Positions 42,052 through 53,125 of a stretch of DNA of 64,000 nucleotides are shown here, in pieces. Both the position numbers and the translations under genes were made by a program. Each line of letters opens with the position of its first letter. Position 1 is the first letter of the stretch. Origin of the DNA: Aristolochia californica (taxonomy: Eukaryota > Streptophyta > Magnoliopsida > Piperales > Aristolochiaceae); NCBI GenBank assembly GCA_029961685.1, contig JARWKL010000012.1, positions 14,989,227 through 15,053,226 of the forward strand, given 5' to 3'. Below the pieces are notes generated by a model. That model did not search any database. It was not told the DNA's origin and saw only the letters and a list, made by a program, of their open reading frames with translations.

Positions 42052-42960
42052 TGTTACGGTCCTGGGTCATGGATCGAGTAACACGGCGTGGGATTTGTGA
42101 ATCCAGCACTCAGAATTTACTCACTTCACGTCAAGGGTCTGTGTATGAGTATTTCTCCTTAACCAATGCTTGGCCAGGAGGAAAGATCCTCTTTTGAGGG
42201 TCCTACCGAGTTGTTGTGCTAGGTAGAAGACCCCACAACAATGCTGACCTTGCTAGAGCAAGGTGCTCTCTTTTCTTGGTCACGACAAAGAGGGTTTGGC
42301 CCTCTTTGTTGCTGCTCTAGCTAAGAATGCAATCCTTCTTTCTTAAATAACTTGAAACATGAGTTTGGGATAGATTAATACCTCTTCTTTGATGCTATGA
42401 TCAGCTCCCACGTTGCACCAGGAATTGCTCAAGATTTGAGGATAAAAATCCTCACTTTGCTGCTTGGTAAGGGAGGAATTTTGCCTCTCTTGCTGCTGCT
42501 GCCAAGAAGGAGGATAGACCTCCTCTTTGGGGTCGGAAAAGGGGCAGGAAACTCCTTTTCTTAGTAGGGATGATGGTGGATCAATTTGGGTGAAGATGGA
42601 TGGCAATGGAGGGTGAATGATAGGTTGGATTTTTGGAGTAAACCCTAAACTCGGGATCAAGAGGTGATCCCAACCTATTTAGACTAGGTTATTCTAAAAT
42701 CTCAAAGCTTACCTATTTCATTCATACCTATCCCTTAAATAGGGAGTTTTAGGGTTAGGGTTACAATAATTCCCCATAATGCCCTTACATAAAAAGTAAT
42801 TAGAAATAACTCCTACTTAAAACAATATAAGAAATAAATCCTACTTAAAACAATATAAGAAATAAATCCTACTCAAAGAAATATAAGAATTAAATTCTAT
42901 TGAGTGAGTTGTTGTTGTCTTCTTCGTTGTGTGACTCGGTGTGCTATTGAGTCCACAACA
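42052..42960 (-). repeat. G3 3' LTR, 909 bp
   Basis: Plus-strand TGTTACGGTCCTGGGTC...GAGTCCACAACA. About 14 substitutions by eye against 47344-48252, no indel. Its ends match G1/G2 LTRs but its middle differs, so it is a distinct subfamily. Confidence 0.92.
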
Positions 42961-45900
42961 TCTGCCTCCCCATGGAGAAAGAGTTTGTCCTCAAGCTCAA
43001 AAGCTGGGTAGACTTGTTTGAAGATGTCCACACGTTCCCATGTTGCAGCGTCGGGGTCAGTGTCCGTCCACTGAACGAGAATCTCCCACTGATCATTGGT
43101 CAGCCGTGCACGTAACACCGCAGCTAGGTTAAGAATAACCTCGCCATGATCAACTGGTGGTAGGAATGGAGTGGATGTAGGTTGTGCTCCGGAATGCGGC
43201 TTCAAAAGAGAGACATGAAACACATCGTGAATTTTGGCTGTGTCCGGTAATTTGAGTTGATAGGCGACTGGTCCCACGCGTCGAAGAATGGGAAACGGCC
43301 CAAAAAATTAGGGTGAGAGCTTATGATGTGGAGGTCCTGCTAGAGACTGCTGACGGTAGGGCTGGAGTTGTAGCCACACATACTTTCCAACCTCAAAAGA
43401 GACCTCACGATGGCCTCTGTCGTATACATCCTTCATCCGAGCTTGGGCACGTCGTAGCCGTTCTGTGATATTCTGTAGCAGTAGATCCCTATCTATGAGT
43501 GCCTGATCAATCGTGTCCACGCGGGTGGACCCTGGGTTATACGAGAGGAGGCGAGGTGGATCCCGGCCATATATAACCCGAAAAGGAGTGGATTGCAATG
43601 CAGAGTGGAACGAAGTGTTGTAACAATATTCGGCCCACGGAAGCCATTGAACCCATTGCCGCGAACGATCCCCCACCAAGCACCGTAGATACATCTCGAT
43701 GGTGCGGTTCACCACCTCAGTCTGCCCGTCTGTCTGTGGATGATAGGCAAAGGAGAACTTCAATTTTGTCCCACTCAAGCGAAACAGTTCCCGCCAAAAG
43801 GTGCTCGTGAAAACTGCATCTCTGTCACTCACAATAGATTCTGGAATGCCATGTAAGCGGACTATCTGCTCCAGGAAAGTCTGAGCAACCCGTGTTGTTG
43901 TATACGGATGAGCCATCGGTATAAAATGCCCGTACTTGGAGAATCGATCAACCACTACGAAAAGTACGGATTTGCTGGCTGACAGGGTAGGCCTTCCACA
44001 AAATCCATTGAAATGTCGGCCCAAACCTGCGTTGGAAGGGCCAGAGGCTGGAGAAGACCGGCTGGACTCAAGTGCTCGGCTTTGTTGCACTGGCATACCT
44101 GACAGTCGCCAACATAAGTTGCAATAGAGGCTTTCATGGCTTGCCAGTAAAAATCAGCTCGAATTCTGTGCAAGGTCTTCTGGATCCCCTCGTGTGTACT
44201 GTCGTGGTAGGCCGAGAGAATAGCTGGAATCAACTCGGACTCAGGTGGAAGGAAAATCTGATGCTTATAATAAATAAGTGAATCCTGGATGGACCACTTC
44301 ACAGTCATTGTCCCTTCTGAGATCTGCTGATGCAGTTCCTGCAGTGCAGGGTTAGTAGCATGTGCTTCTCGCACCAAGTCCATAATGAGAAATCTCGGCT
44401 GGTTAATAGAATAGACTGACTGCTGATCTTCAAAACACCGTGACAAGGCATATGCCGCCTTATTTAATCTCCCTGCACGGTACTCCACCGAGAAGTCAAA
44501 CCCCAACAACTTACTGATCCAGTGCTGTTGTGGCAACGTCGTCAAACGCTGTTCTAGTAAGAATTTAAGGCTGTAGTGATCCGTGCGTATGAGAAAAGCC
44601 CGGCCCCAGAGATAAGGCCTCCAATGTTGGACCGCTTTGGCCAACCCAATCAATTCGCGCTCATAGGCTGCCAGTTTGTGATGGCGGAATGCCAACTGTC
44701 TGCTAAAATAAGCAATAGGATGGCCCAGCTGCTGTAAAACGGCCCCCATGCCCACACCCGAAGCGTCGCACTCTATCACGAACAATTCGTCGAAGTTGGG
44801 AAGTTGTAATACTTGCGCGGATGCGAGGGCAGCTTTGAGTGCCACAAACGACGTGGTGGCCCCCTCATTCCAAATAAAGGAATTTTTCTTGAGTAAACTC
44901 GTCAATGGTGTTGCCACTGGCCCATAGTTCTGAATAAATTTACGGTAGTAGCCCGCAAGACCCAGAAAACCCCGTAATGCAGAACACGACTGTGGTTGCG
45001 GCCACTCGTGAATAGCTCGGATCTTCTCGGGATCCATCGTAACCCCCTCATGTGAGATAATGTGTCCCAGATATCCCACGTGTGAAGCCGCAAAAGAACA
45101 CTTGGAGTGTTTCAAATAGAGCTGATGTGCTCTTAACAAGTCGAAAACAATCCTCAAGTGTGCCAAGTGCTCCTCAACCGACTTGCTATATATCAAAATA
45201 TCATCGAAAAATACAAGAACAAATTTTCGAAGATAGGGGCTAAATACCTCGTTCATCAAAGCTTGAAAGTGGAGGGTGCATTGGATAACCCGAACGACAT
45301 GACGACAAACTCAAAGTGGCCATGGTGCGTGCAGAACGCCGTCTTCTCGATATCAGAGGGGTGCATCCGGACCTGATGGTATCCCAAACGGAGGTCGAGT
45401 TTAGTGAATAACCACGACCCATGTAACTCATCCAGAAGCTCATCCACTACCGGAATCGGGAACTTGTCTTTTACTGTCTGCACGTTCAACTCCCGATAAT
45501 CCATGCAGAACCTCCATGTCCCATCATGTTTCTTCACAAGTAAGACGGGTGAAGAGAACGGGGAGCGGCTAGGATGAATAAGACCTTGTTTCAACATCTC
45601 GTGGCACTGACGCTCTATCTCGTCCTTCTGAAGGTGTGTGTAACGGTATGGTCGCACGACCACTACCTCAGAACCTGGTTTCAGACAGATCCTGTGGTCA
45701 CAGTGTCTCATGGGAGGCAACCCCGAAGGCTCCTGGAAGAGGTCATAGAACTCTTCAACCAGACCATCACTAGTACTGTCAGGCTGATCCTGTGTCTACA
45801 AAGTGTGTATGCGGTGGGCCCTGTCCACCTGACAACCCTGTAAGAGCACCCGACTTCCGGCCAAATCAAAGCTCATGGATAAAGCCGAAAGTTCCCACAG

Positions 45901-46158
45901 AATGGGCCCCAACGTTTGTAACCATTTAATGCATAAAACCATATCAAAACCCGCCAAGGGAATAACAAAAAATTCCACATTAAATGAAGTAAATCCAATG
46001 GAAAATGTTACCGCCTTACTAATCCCATAGCTAGGGACCTTCTCGCCATTGGCCACTGAGACGGTGGCTGTCGGATGAGTGTGTATCTGGAGCTGGAGAT
46101 GCTGTGCGGCTGTCAAACTCAGAAAATTGTGTGTACTCCCCGAGTCGACTAGTCCCAC
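42897..46158 (-). pseudogene. G3 pol (protease, RT, RNase H, integrase, chromodomain-like tail)
   Basis: Protease VDSGSTHNFLSLTAAQHL (46150-46110). [37 protein letters not shown]; a small lesion near 45258, then a 434-codon open stretch (45259-43955) with [11 protein letters not shown] intact, RNase H (D in IECDASG, E in YERELIGL, D in RTDHYSLKFL) and the integrase zinc region HDSTHEGIQKTLHRIRADFYW...CQVCQCNK. A frame change near 43990 leads to the integrase core (44096-43308) with VSDRDAVFTSTFW and DGQTEVVN. The last part (43277-42897) has FHVSLLKPH, LVQWTDTDPDAATWERVDIF and FELEDKLF and ends inside the LTR. Confidence 0.92.
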
Positions 46159-47320
46159 TAGTTCTCGGTCGATGACATGAGCTCAGACTTGCATTGTAGT
46201 AGGCGATTTCTGCCTAGTAATAGCATGCAAGGATATTCTGGTGGTTCCTCCACGATAATATCCTCTGGTTCCTCTGGATCCTCTGAATCCTCCACCTCGA
46301 GCCAAAACAATCGTTTACATTGGTGTCCGACCCGATACTGCTCATCGTAGTTATAACAGAGATTTTTGGACCGCCTTTCTGCCATCTTCTCACTCGTCAA
46401 TTTTTTTATAAAGCTCGGTAGGGAATTACTAGGGCGGGGATCGGCTACCCGACTCATAGTCGGAGTGTGTCAGGATGGTGCTGTTGTAGCTGCTCCTTGA
46501 GAAGAATTATAGCGGCGCCCTTGCCATGTGGAGGAAGTGTTCCTCTCACTCGACCAACCCTGCTTACGTTGCTGCAGCTGTTGTCGTTGTTCCATTGCTC
46601 GGGCCATATTCATGGCATGAGCTAAATTCGTGGGCCTAAAGAGTTCTACCTCTAGCCGTAAATACTCAATGAGACCTGCTGTGAATAAGGAAACCTGCTG
46701 GTCAACCAATACCCTCTCACCAGCACGAGCCAAGTTTTCCTGGAATAGTTTTTGATATTGTTCCACAGAACCCGTTTGTCGCAATAGGACTAACTCTCCT
46801 AGGGGGTTGCTGTTGGAGGGAGGTCCAAATCTAACTGTGCATAGATTTTTAAATTCTCCCCAAGTCATTCCCGGTCTCTCTTTCTCTACTTGAGTCACCC
46901 ATAACATGGCTTCATCTGTCATATGGAAAGAGGCTAGTTGCACCTTATCCCATTCCGTAGTCCCTTGGTTCAAAAAAAAAAAAATTCACATCTATGCAAC
47001 CAAATTACGGGATCCACAGAACCATTGAAAGAGGGAAACTCTAACTTGGTGTACCTTGGGATTGTGCCTCCATGCTGAGGTGCTTGGACAACAGTGCGCC
47101 CAGGCCACTGCTCCCCTCTTCTGTGATATGGTTGAGCAACCTCTCTCACCTCTGGACTCTGATGTCTCTCTGTCCTCAACTCCTGTAGCATGCTAATGAT
47201 TCGGCACATCTCTTCTTCCAAACCACAAACCTTTCCCAACACTGGTTGTGCTGTTTCAAGGCTATCTTCTATCTTTTGTATCCTGATTTGGATTTCTTCA
47301 TTGCTGATATTATCCCCCAT
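46159..47320 (-). pseudogene. G3 gag
   Basis: Start is the reverse of 47318-47320 (MGDNISNEEIQIRIQKIED). PRYTKLEFPSFNGSVDPVIWLHRC runs into a homopolymer of 12-13 T/A (about 46973-46985) that shifts the frame. The capsid continues EWDKVQLASFHMTDEAMLW...LRQTGSVEQYQKLFQENLARAG. A TGA replaces Arg near 46470, the zinc knuckle reads CYNYDEQYRVGHQC (second Cys lost), and a 1-base deletion near 46230 shifts EISLHAITG into EYPCMLLLG. The last TGA and the deletion are shared with G2. Confidence 0.9.
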
Positions 47321-47328
47321 GTTACCCT

Positions 47329-47340
47329 GCTCTGATACCA
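47329..47340 (-). promoter_or_regulatory. G3 primer-binding site
   Basis: Reverse complement of GCTCTGATACCA, that is TGGTATCAGAGC, three bases from the 5' LTR. Confidence 0.88.
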
Positions 47341-47343
47341 AGT

Positions 47344-48252
47344 TGTTACGGTCCCGGGTCATGGATCGAGTAACACGGCGTGGGATTTGTGAATCCAGCA
47401 CTCAGAATTTACTCACTTCACGTCAAGGGTCTGTGCATGAGTATTTCTCCTTAACCAATGCTTGGCCAGGAGGAAAGATCCTCTTTTGAGGGTCCTACCG
47501 AGTTGTTGTGCTAGGTAGAAGACCCCACAGCAATGCTGACCTTGCTAGAGCAAGGTGCTCTCTTTTCTTGGTCACGGCAAAGAGGGTTTGGCCCTCTTTG
47601 TTGCTGCTCTAGCTAAGAATGCAATCCTTCTTTCTTAAATAACTTGAAACACGAGTTTGGGATAGATTAATACCTCTTCTTTGATGCTATGATCAGCTCC
47701 CACGTTGCACCAGGAATTGCTCAAAATTTGAGGATAAAAATCCTCACTTTGCTGCTTGGTAAGGGAGGAATTTTACCTCTCTTGCTGCTGCTGCCAAGAA
47801 GGAGGATAGACCTCCTCTTTGGGGTTGGAAAAGGGGCAGGAAGCTCCTTTTCTTAGTAGGGATGATGGTGGATGAATTTGGGTGAAGATGGATGGCAATG
47901 GAGGGTGAATGATAGGTTGGATTTTTGGAGTAAACCCTAAACTCGGGATCAAGAGGTGATCCCAACCTATTTAGACTAGGTTATTCTAAAATCTCAAAGT
48001 TTACCTATTTCATTCATACCTATCCCTTAAATAGGGAGTTTTAGGGTTAGGGTTACAATAATTCCCCATAATGCCCTTACATAAAAAGTAACTAGAAATA
48101 ACTCCTACTTAAAACAATATAAGAAATAAATCCTACTTAAAACAATATTAGAAATAAATCCTACTCAAAGAAATATAAGAATTAAATCCTATTGAGTGAG
48201 TTGTTGTTGTCTTCTTCGTTGTGTGACTCGGTGTGCTATTGAGTCCACAACA
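47344..48252 (-). repeat. G3 5' LTR, 909 bp
   Basis: Same length as its partner 42052-42960; plus-strand start TGTTACGGTCCCGGGTC. Confidence 0.92.
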
Positions 48253-48257
48253 CCTGA

Positions 48258-48489
48258 TTTCTGTGAGAAGAAAAAGGTATTCTCCTTACTTTATTTTGGT
48301 CAACATTGATGGCTTAATTTCATATATTTAGCAATCAAGATATTGTATCCATCAAGTCTTGTCCACATGCGAGAAAACCAGCAAGGAAGGTTTTTGTTTA
48401 CCCTCATACTGAGTCTAGCAACTCAGTATCAGTGCTGGATTCACAAATCCCACGCCATGTTACACGATCCATGACTCGGGACCGTAACA
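48258..48489 (+). repeat. G2 5' LTR, part 2
   Basis: Resumes the LTR after G3 (TTTCTGTGAGAAGAAAAAGG) and ends GGGACCGTAACA, followed by the primer site TGGTATCAGAGC at 48493-48504. Confidence 0.9.
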
Positions 48490-48512
48490 ACTTGGTATCA
48501 GAGCAGGGTAAC

Positions 48513-49674
48513 ATGGGGGATAATATCAGCAATGAAGAAATCCAAATCAGGATACAAAAGATAGAAGATAGCCTTGAAATAGCACAACCAGTGTTGTGAA
48601 AGGTTTGTGGTTTGGAAGAAGAGATGAGTAGAGTCATCAGCATGTTACAGGAGTCGAAGACAGAGAGACATCAGAGTCCAGAGGTGAGAGAGGTTGCTCA
48701 ACCATATCACAGAAGAGGGGAACAGTGGCCTGGGCGCATTGCTGTCCAAGGACCTCAGCATGGAGGCACAGTCCCAAGGTACACCAAGTTGGAGTTTCCC
48801 TCTTTCAATGGTTCTGTGGATCCCTTAATTTGGTTGCATAGATGTGAAATTTTTTTTTTTTTAACCAAGTGACTACTGAATGGGATAAGGTGCAACTAGC
48901 CTCTTTCCATATGACAGATGAAGCCATATTATGGGTTACTCAAGTCGAGAAAGAGAGACCGGGAATGACTTGAGGAGAATTTAAAAATCTATGCACAGTT
49001 AGATTTGGACCTCCCGCCAACAGCAACCCCCTGGGAGAGTTAGTCCTATTGCGACAAACGGGTTCTGTGGAACAATATCAAAAACTATTCCAGGAAAAGT
49101 TGGCTCGTGCTGGTGAGAGGGTATTGGTTGACCAGCAGGTTTCCTTATTCACAGCAGGTCTCATTGAGTATTTACAGCTAGAGGTAGAACTCTTTAGGCC
49201 CACGAATTTAGCTCATGCCATGAATATGGCCCGAGCAATGGAACAACGACAACAGCTGCAGCAACGTAAGCAGGGTTGGTCGAGTGAGAGGAACACTTCC
49301 TCCACGTGGCAAGGGCGCCGCTATAATTCTTCTCAAGGAGCAACTACAACAGCACCATCCTGACACACTCCGACTATGAGTCGGGTAGCCGATCCCCGCC
49401 CTAGTAATTCCCTACCGAGCTTTATAAAAAAATTGACGAGTGAGAAGATGGCAGAAAGGCGGTCCAAAAATCTCTGTTATAACTGCGATGAGCAGTATCC
49501 GGTCGGACACCAATGTAAACGATTGTTTTGGCTCGAGGTGGAGGATTCAGAGGATGCAGAGGAACCAGAGGATATTATCGTGGAGGAACCACCAGAATAT
49601 CCTTGCATGCTATTACTAGGCAGAAATCTCCTACTACAATGCAAGTCTGAGCTCATGTCATCGACCGAGAACTA
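48513..49674 (+). pseudogene. G2 gag
   Basis: ATG at 48513 (MGDNISNEEIQ). A TGA near 48597 and a long T run (about 48849-48862) break the N-terminal half. LRQTGSVEQYQKLFQEKLARAG and the zinc knuckle CYNCDEQYPVGHQC (49475-49516, all ligands kept) follow. It carries the same Arg-to-TGA (49361-49363) and the same 1-base deletion (GAATATCC near 49607) as G3. Confidence 0.88.
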
Positions 49675-50264
49675 GTGGGACTAGTCGACTCGGGGAGTAC
49701 ACACAATTTTCTGAGTTTGACAGCCGCTCAGCATCTCCAGCTCCAGATACACACTCATCCGACAGCCACCGTCTCAGTGGCCAATGGCGAGAAGGTCCCT
49801 AGCTATGGGATTAGTAAGGCGGTAACATTTTCCATTGGATTTACTTCATTTAATGCGGAATTTTTTGTTATTCCCTTGGCGGGTTTTGATATGGTTTTAG
49901 GCATTAAATGGTTACAAACGTTGGGGCCCATTCTGTGGGACTTTTCGGCTTTAACCATGAGCTTTGATTTGGCTGGAAGTCAGGTGCTTTTACAGGGCTG
50001 TCAGGTGGACAGGGCCCACCGCATACACACTTTGCAGACACAGGATCAGCCTGACAGTACTAGTGATGGTCTAGTTGAGGAGTTCTCTGACCTCTTCTAG
50101 GAGCCTTCGGGGTTGCCTCCCATGTGGCACTGTGACCACAGGATCTGTCTGAAACCAGGTTCTAAGGTAGTGGTCGTGCGACCATACCATTACCCACACC
50201 TTCAGAAGGACGAGATAGAGAGTTAGTGCCATGCTATTTGAAACAGGGTCTTATTCGTCCTAGC
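49675..50264 (+). pseudogene. G2 protease and RT start (before the hAT)
   Basis: Open to 50100 with VDSGSTHNFLSLTAAQHLQLQ, VANGEKVPSYGISKAV and FDMVLGIKWLQTLG, a complete aspartic protease region. The RT lead-in [11 protein letters not shown]...[10 protein letters not shown] has stops near 50098, 50224 and 50240. The frame is cut at 50264 by the hAT and resumes at 58875. Confidence 0.88.
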
Positions 50265-50440
50265 TAGGGGTGGCATTGAGCCAAGCCGAGCCCGAACCTG
50301 CCTATGTTCGAGCCAAGCTTGATTTAAATATTTCGAGCCGATCCTCGTCTCGAGCCTAAAATTGTTATCGAGCTCGAGCCCAAAAATTTTAACCGAGCTC
50401 TAGCCGAGCTTCGAGCCGAACTCGAGCCTCAACATACATT
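50265..50440. repeat. hAT left end: TIR and subterminal GAGC-rich motifs
   Basis: At least ten copies of CGAGCC/GAGCTCG/CCGAGC in both orientations within 170 bp, mirrored at 58670-58866. In hAT elements such subterminal repeats bind transposase; that role is inferred here. Confidence 0.7.
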
Positions 50441-50542
50441 TAAAAATTTTCAAAAAATATATATCAAATAAATTATATATAAAATTATACATACATTTTA
50501 CATAAAATTGGGCATAAACTCTACATAAAATTAAGCATAACC

Positions 50543-50573
<31 letters not shown>

Positions 50574-51305
50574 CATATATAAGATTAGGCATAACTTTTT
50601 CTTAAAATTAAGCATAATCTATGTACATAATACCAGTATAAAATTCGGCATGACCTCTACTTAAAATTGGACATAATCAATATACATACAACCTGTATAA
50701 TACCTGCATAAACACTTCATAAACACTCCATCAAGTTATCAATACATTCCATAAACACTTCATCAAATTATATATACATTCCATAAACACTCCATCAAAT
50801 TATCTATACATTCCATAAACAGTCCATGAAATTATTTATACACTCCATAAACTAGTCTAAACACTTTATACATTGCATAACATTATAAATAAGCTCCATA
50901 CAATAATCAAACACAATAAAATTAAATGAAATATCACTATCAATTTACAATCACCCAAATAAAAACTATAAATCCATTAAAAAATTACAAACTATAGTTG
51001 TTTCTCTTAATACTAGAAAATAATATGCGTCCCTACATGAGCAAAATCTCCACCTATGAAAAAAACAAAAAAATAAAATTAGCTATTGTCAGATAAAAAA
51101 AAAATACTGTTCCTCTACTAGTTACTTAATGTCGTTAAAAATATTAAAATTACCATGATGAGAGGAACATGAAAAATCATGTAGCTGGTAACATTATCTC
51201 TACACTCTTCTTCTCAGGCTGTAATCATAAAACAAAATTTTAATAAATAAAACTAAAAAATAAACTAAAATTTTTTATAATAAATAATTAATCAAAGAAA
51301 TTTAC
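50441..51305. repeat. AT-rich tandem repeats in the hAT 3' region
   Basis: Includes (TA)n near 50543-50570, degenerate ~60-bp units with AAAATTAGGCATAA...ATACATA (50480-50700), and about four ~40-bp units containing CATTCCATAAACACTCCATC (50710-50850). Probably 3' UTR or intron of the transposase gene; no coding signal. Confidence 0.65.
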
Positions 51306-52353
51306 CTTTTGATTTTTCTTTACACCGTGAAGAACCCAAACCCAATCACTGCCACAAATCAAAGCTTGAACTGTGTTTGGTGCCAAGGAAGAACGATATG
51401 AATCTATTACTCTACCACCAGCACTAAATGTAGACTCTGAAGCTACTGTGGATATGGGAATTACAAGGATGTCTGCTGCCATCTTAGATAATACCCAAAA
51501 TTTCATATGATTCACTTTCCACCATTCTAAAACATCAAAATCATATTGTGAAGTTTCCTCACAACTATATACACCTTCTTTAAGATAAATTTCCAATTCT
51601 GACCTTGGTGAATTAACTATATCCTTTTGTTTCATATAACTCATTAACTTTGACCAACCTGAACTTGATGAAGGCCTACGACTTGTGGAAACACCCATAG
51701 AGCTAGTACTTGAAACAATCTCTTCATTTCTAATATCCACATTATAAAAAGATACATATTCATCGTAGATCTCATATAAGGTGCGTCGAACTACATTTAT
51801 ATTCATTGTAGCTTCCTCCTTAGAATATATCACTGGAAAACACATTTCGATCAACTTTAATTTGACCCTTGGATCCAAAACTGAAGCAACAACCATCAAT
51901 AAATTGCATTCACCCCAGTACTTCTCAAATTTCTCTTTCATTCTACTAACCATTGTCCTAATGAAAATATTTTCATTTGTAGAATGAAAATCCAGAACTT
52001 CTTTTACCCTGTATACCTCACTAAGGTACAAATTAGAAGTAGGGTAGTCACTCCCAGAAATTATATTCGTAAATGCATTAAAAACTTCTAGGATCTCACA
52101 CACCATGTCAACCTTTTCTTGGCAAACAATCATAAGTTGGTTCTCTAACTTTAAATCTAGAAAATTCATCTTTGAATTTTAATGCAGAAGACAACATGTC
52201 ATAAGTGGAGTTCCAACGAGTTGGACAATCAATAACCAACCTCTTTTCATCAAGTTCTAATTATTGTACAATTTCAGAAAAACTAAGAAGTCTAGCCTCA
52301 GACAGATTTATGAATTTGACACTTTCACGCACATTATCAATGATATCCTTAAT
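51306..52353 (-). pseudogene. hAT transposase, C-terminal part with dimerisation domain
   Basis: Reads from the T-side of the nested insertion: KDIIDNVRESVKFINLSEARL, a stop, LDEKRLVIDCPTRWNSTYDML. Another frame change near 52165 is followed by a 293-codon open stretch (52169-51288) ending in the hAT C-terminal domain FDVLEWWKVNHMKFWVLSKMAADILVIP, STVASESTFSAGGRVIDSYRSSL, VQALICGSDWV. A plausible 5' splice site (AAAAG/GTAAATT) at 51306/51305 suggests a further small exon. Similar to RICESLEEPER/Ac-type proteins. Confidence 0.9.
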
Positions 52354-52358
52354 CTGAA

Positions 52359-53125
52359 TGTTATGGTCCTTAGCCATGGATCTAGTAACTCGGCGAGATA
52401 CGGATGAATCCAGCACGTTACAAGGTTTTTGAACACTGTAAGGAACCAAGAATCTCGTCTCCAACCACTGTTCACGCAAGTAAGTTGAAACAGAATCCCT
52501 TTTGTCTAACGTATGGATTTAACCACTAATCACATAGGTAAATTAAAACAGAATTCTAACCTGCTGTACTTAAGAAAATAGAATCTCAAGTTACCTCTTT
52601 GAATGAATTCGGAACTCCTCAGCTCAGATTCGGAACTCCTCTTAAGCCCAAAATTCGGAACTCCTCTGCCCAGAATTCAGAACTCCCAACCAGCAACAAG
52701 AACCCGTTCTCCTTCCTGGGTAGACTCACATCAAGACCTCTCCTTTTCTGGAATTTTCGTGAAAGAGATGATATTCTCTTGCACCTCAGAAGAGAAAGGT
52801 AATTCCTCTTCCTTTTCCTTCCAAGATCTCCTCAAAGACTCCCCAATGGAAACAGCAAACCCCCAAGAGAGTTCACACCAAGAACCCTAGAATAGAGAGC
52901 CTAGAAGGAACCTAAATTACCCTAGTTTATGCTAATTCCGAACTTGCTTTATTTCTCCATCCTTACCCCTTAAATAGGGTAATTAACATCAACATAGGTT
53001 AGGGTTATTAAACCCAATTCTACCCCTACCTTTAAGTCTTATTACAAATCAAGAAAATTCGAAATTAAAAGCAACATAAATAATAAAAGTAAAGTAGATG
53101 ACTCAGTCTTATTGAGTCCATAACA
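52359..53125 (-). repeat. gag-only element 3' LTR, 767 bp
   Basis: Plus-strand TGTTATGGTCCTTAGCC...GAGTCCATAACA. Contains a triple GAATTCGGAACTCCTC-type repeat near 52605-52690 that also appears in the partner LTR. Confidence 0.92.

Larger units (their letters stand above)
42052..48252 (-). mobile_element. Ty3/gypsy retrotransposon G3 (minus strand), TSD CCTGA
   Basis: LTRs 42052-42960 and 47344-48252 (909 bp each), perfect target copies CCTGA at 42047-42051 and 48253-48257, inserted in the G2 5' LTR. The coding region is the most complete gypsy polyprotein in the window, in a few overlapping frames. Confidence 0.95.

Noticed and set aside
46970..46990. Programmed frameshift site in gag
   Set aside because: The homopolymer lies in mid-gag, its length and base vary between copies, and related elements keep one frame there; slippage mutation is simpler.
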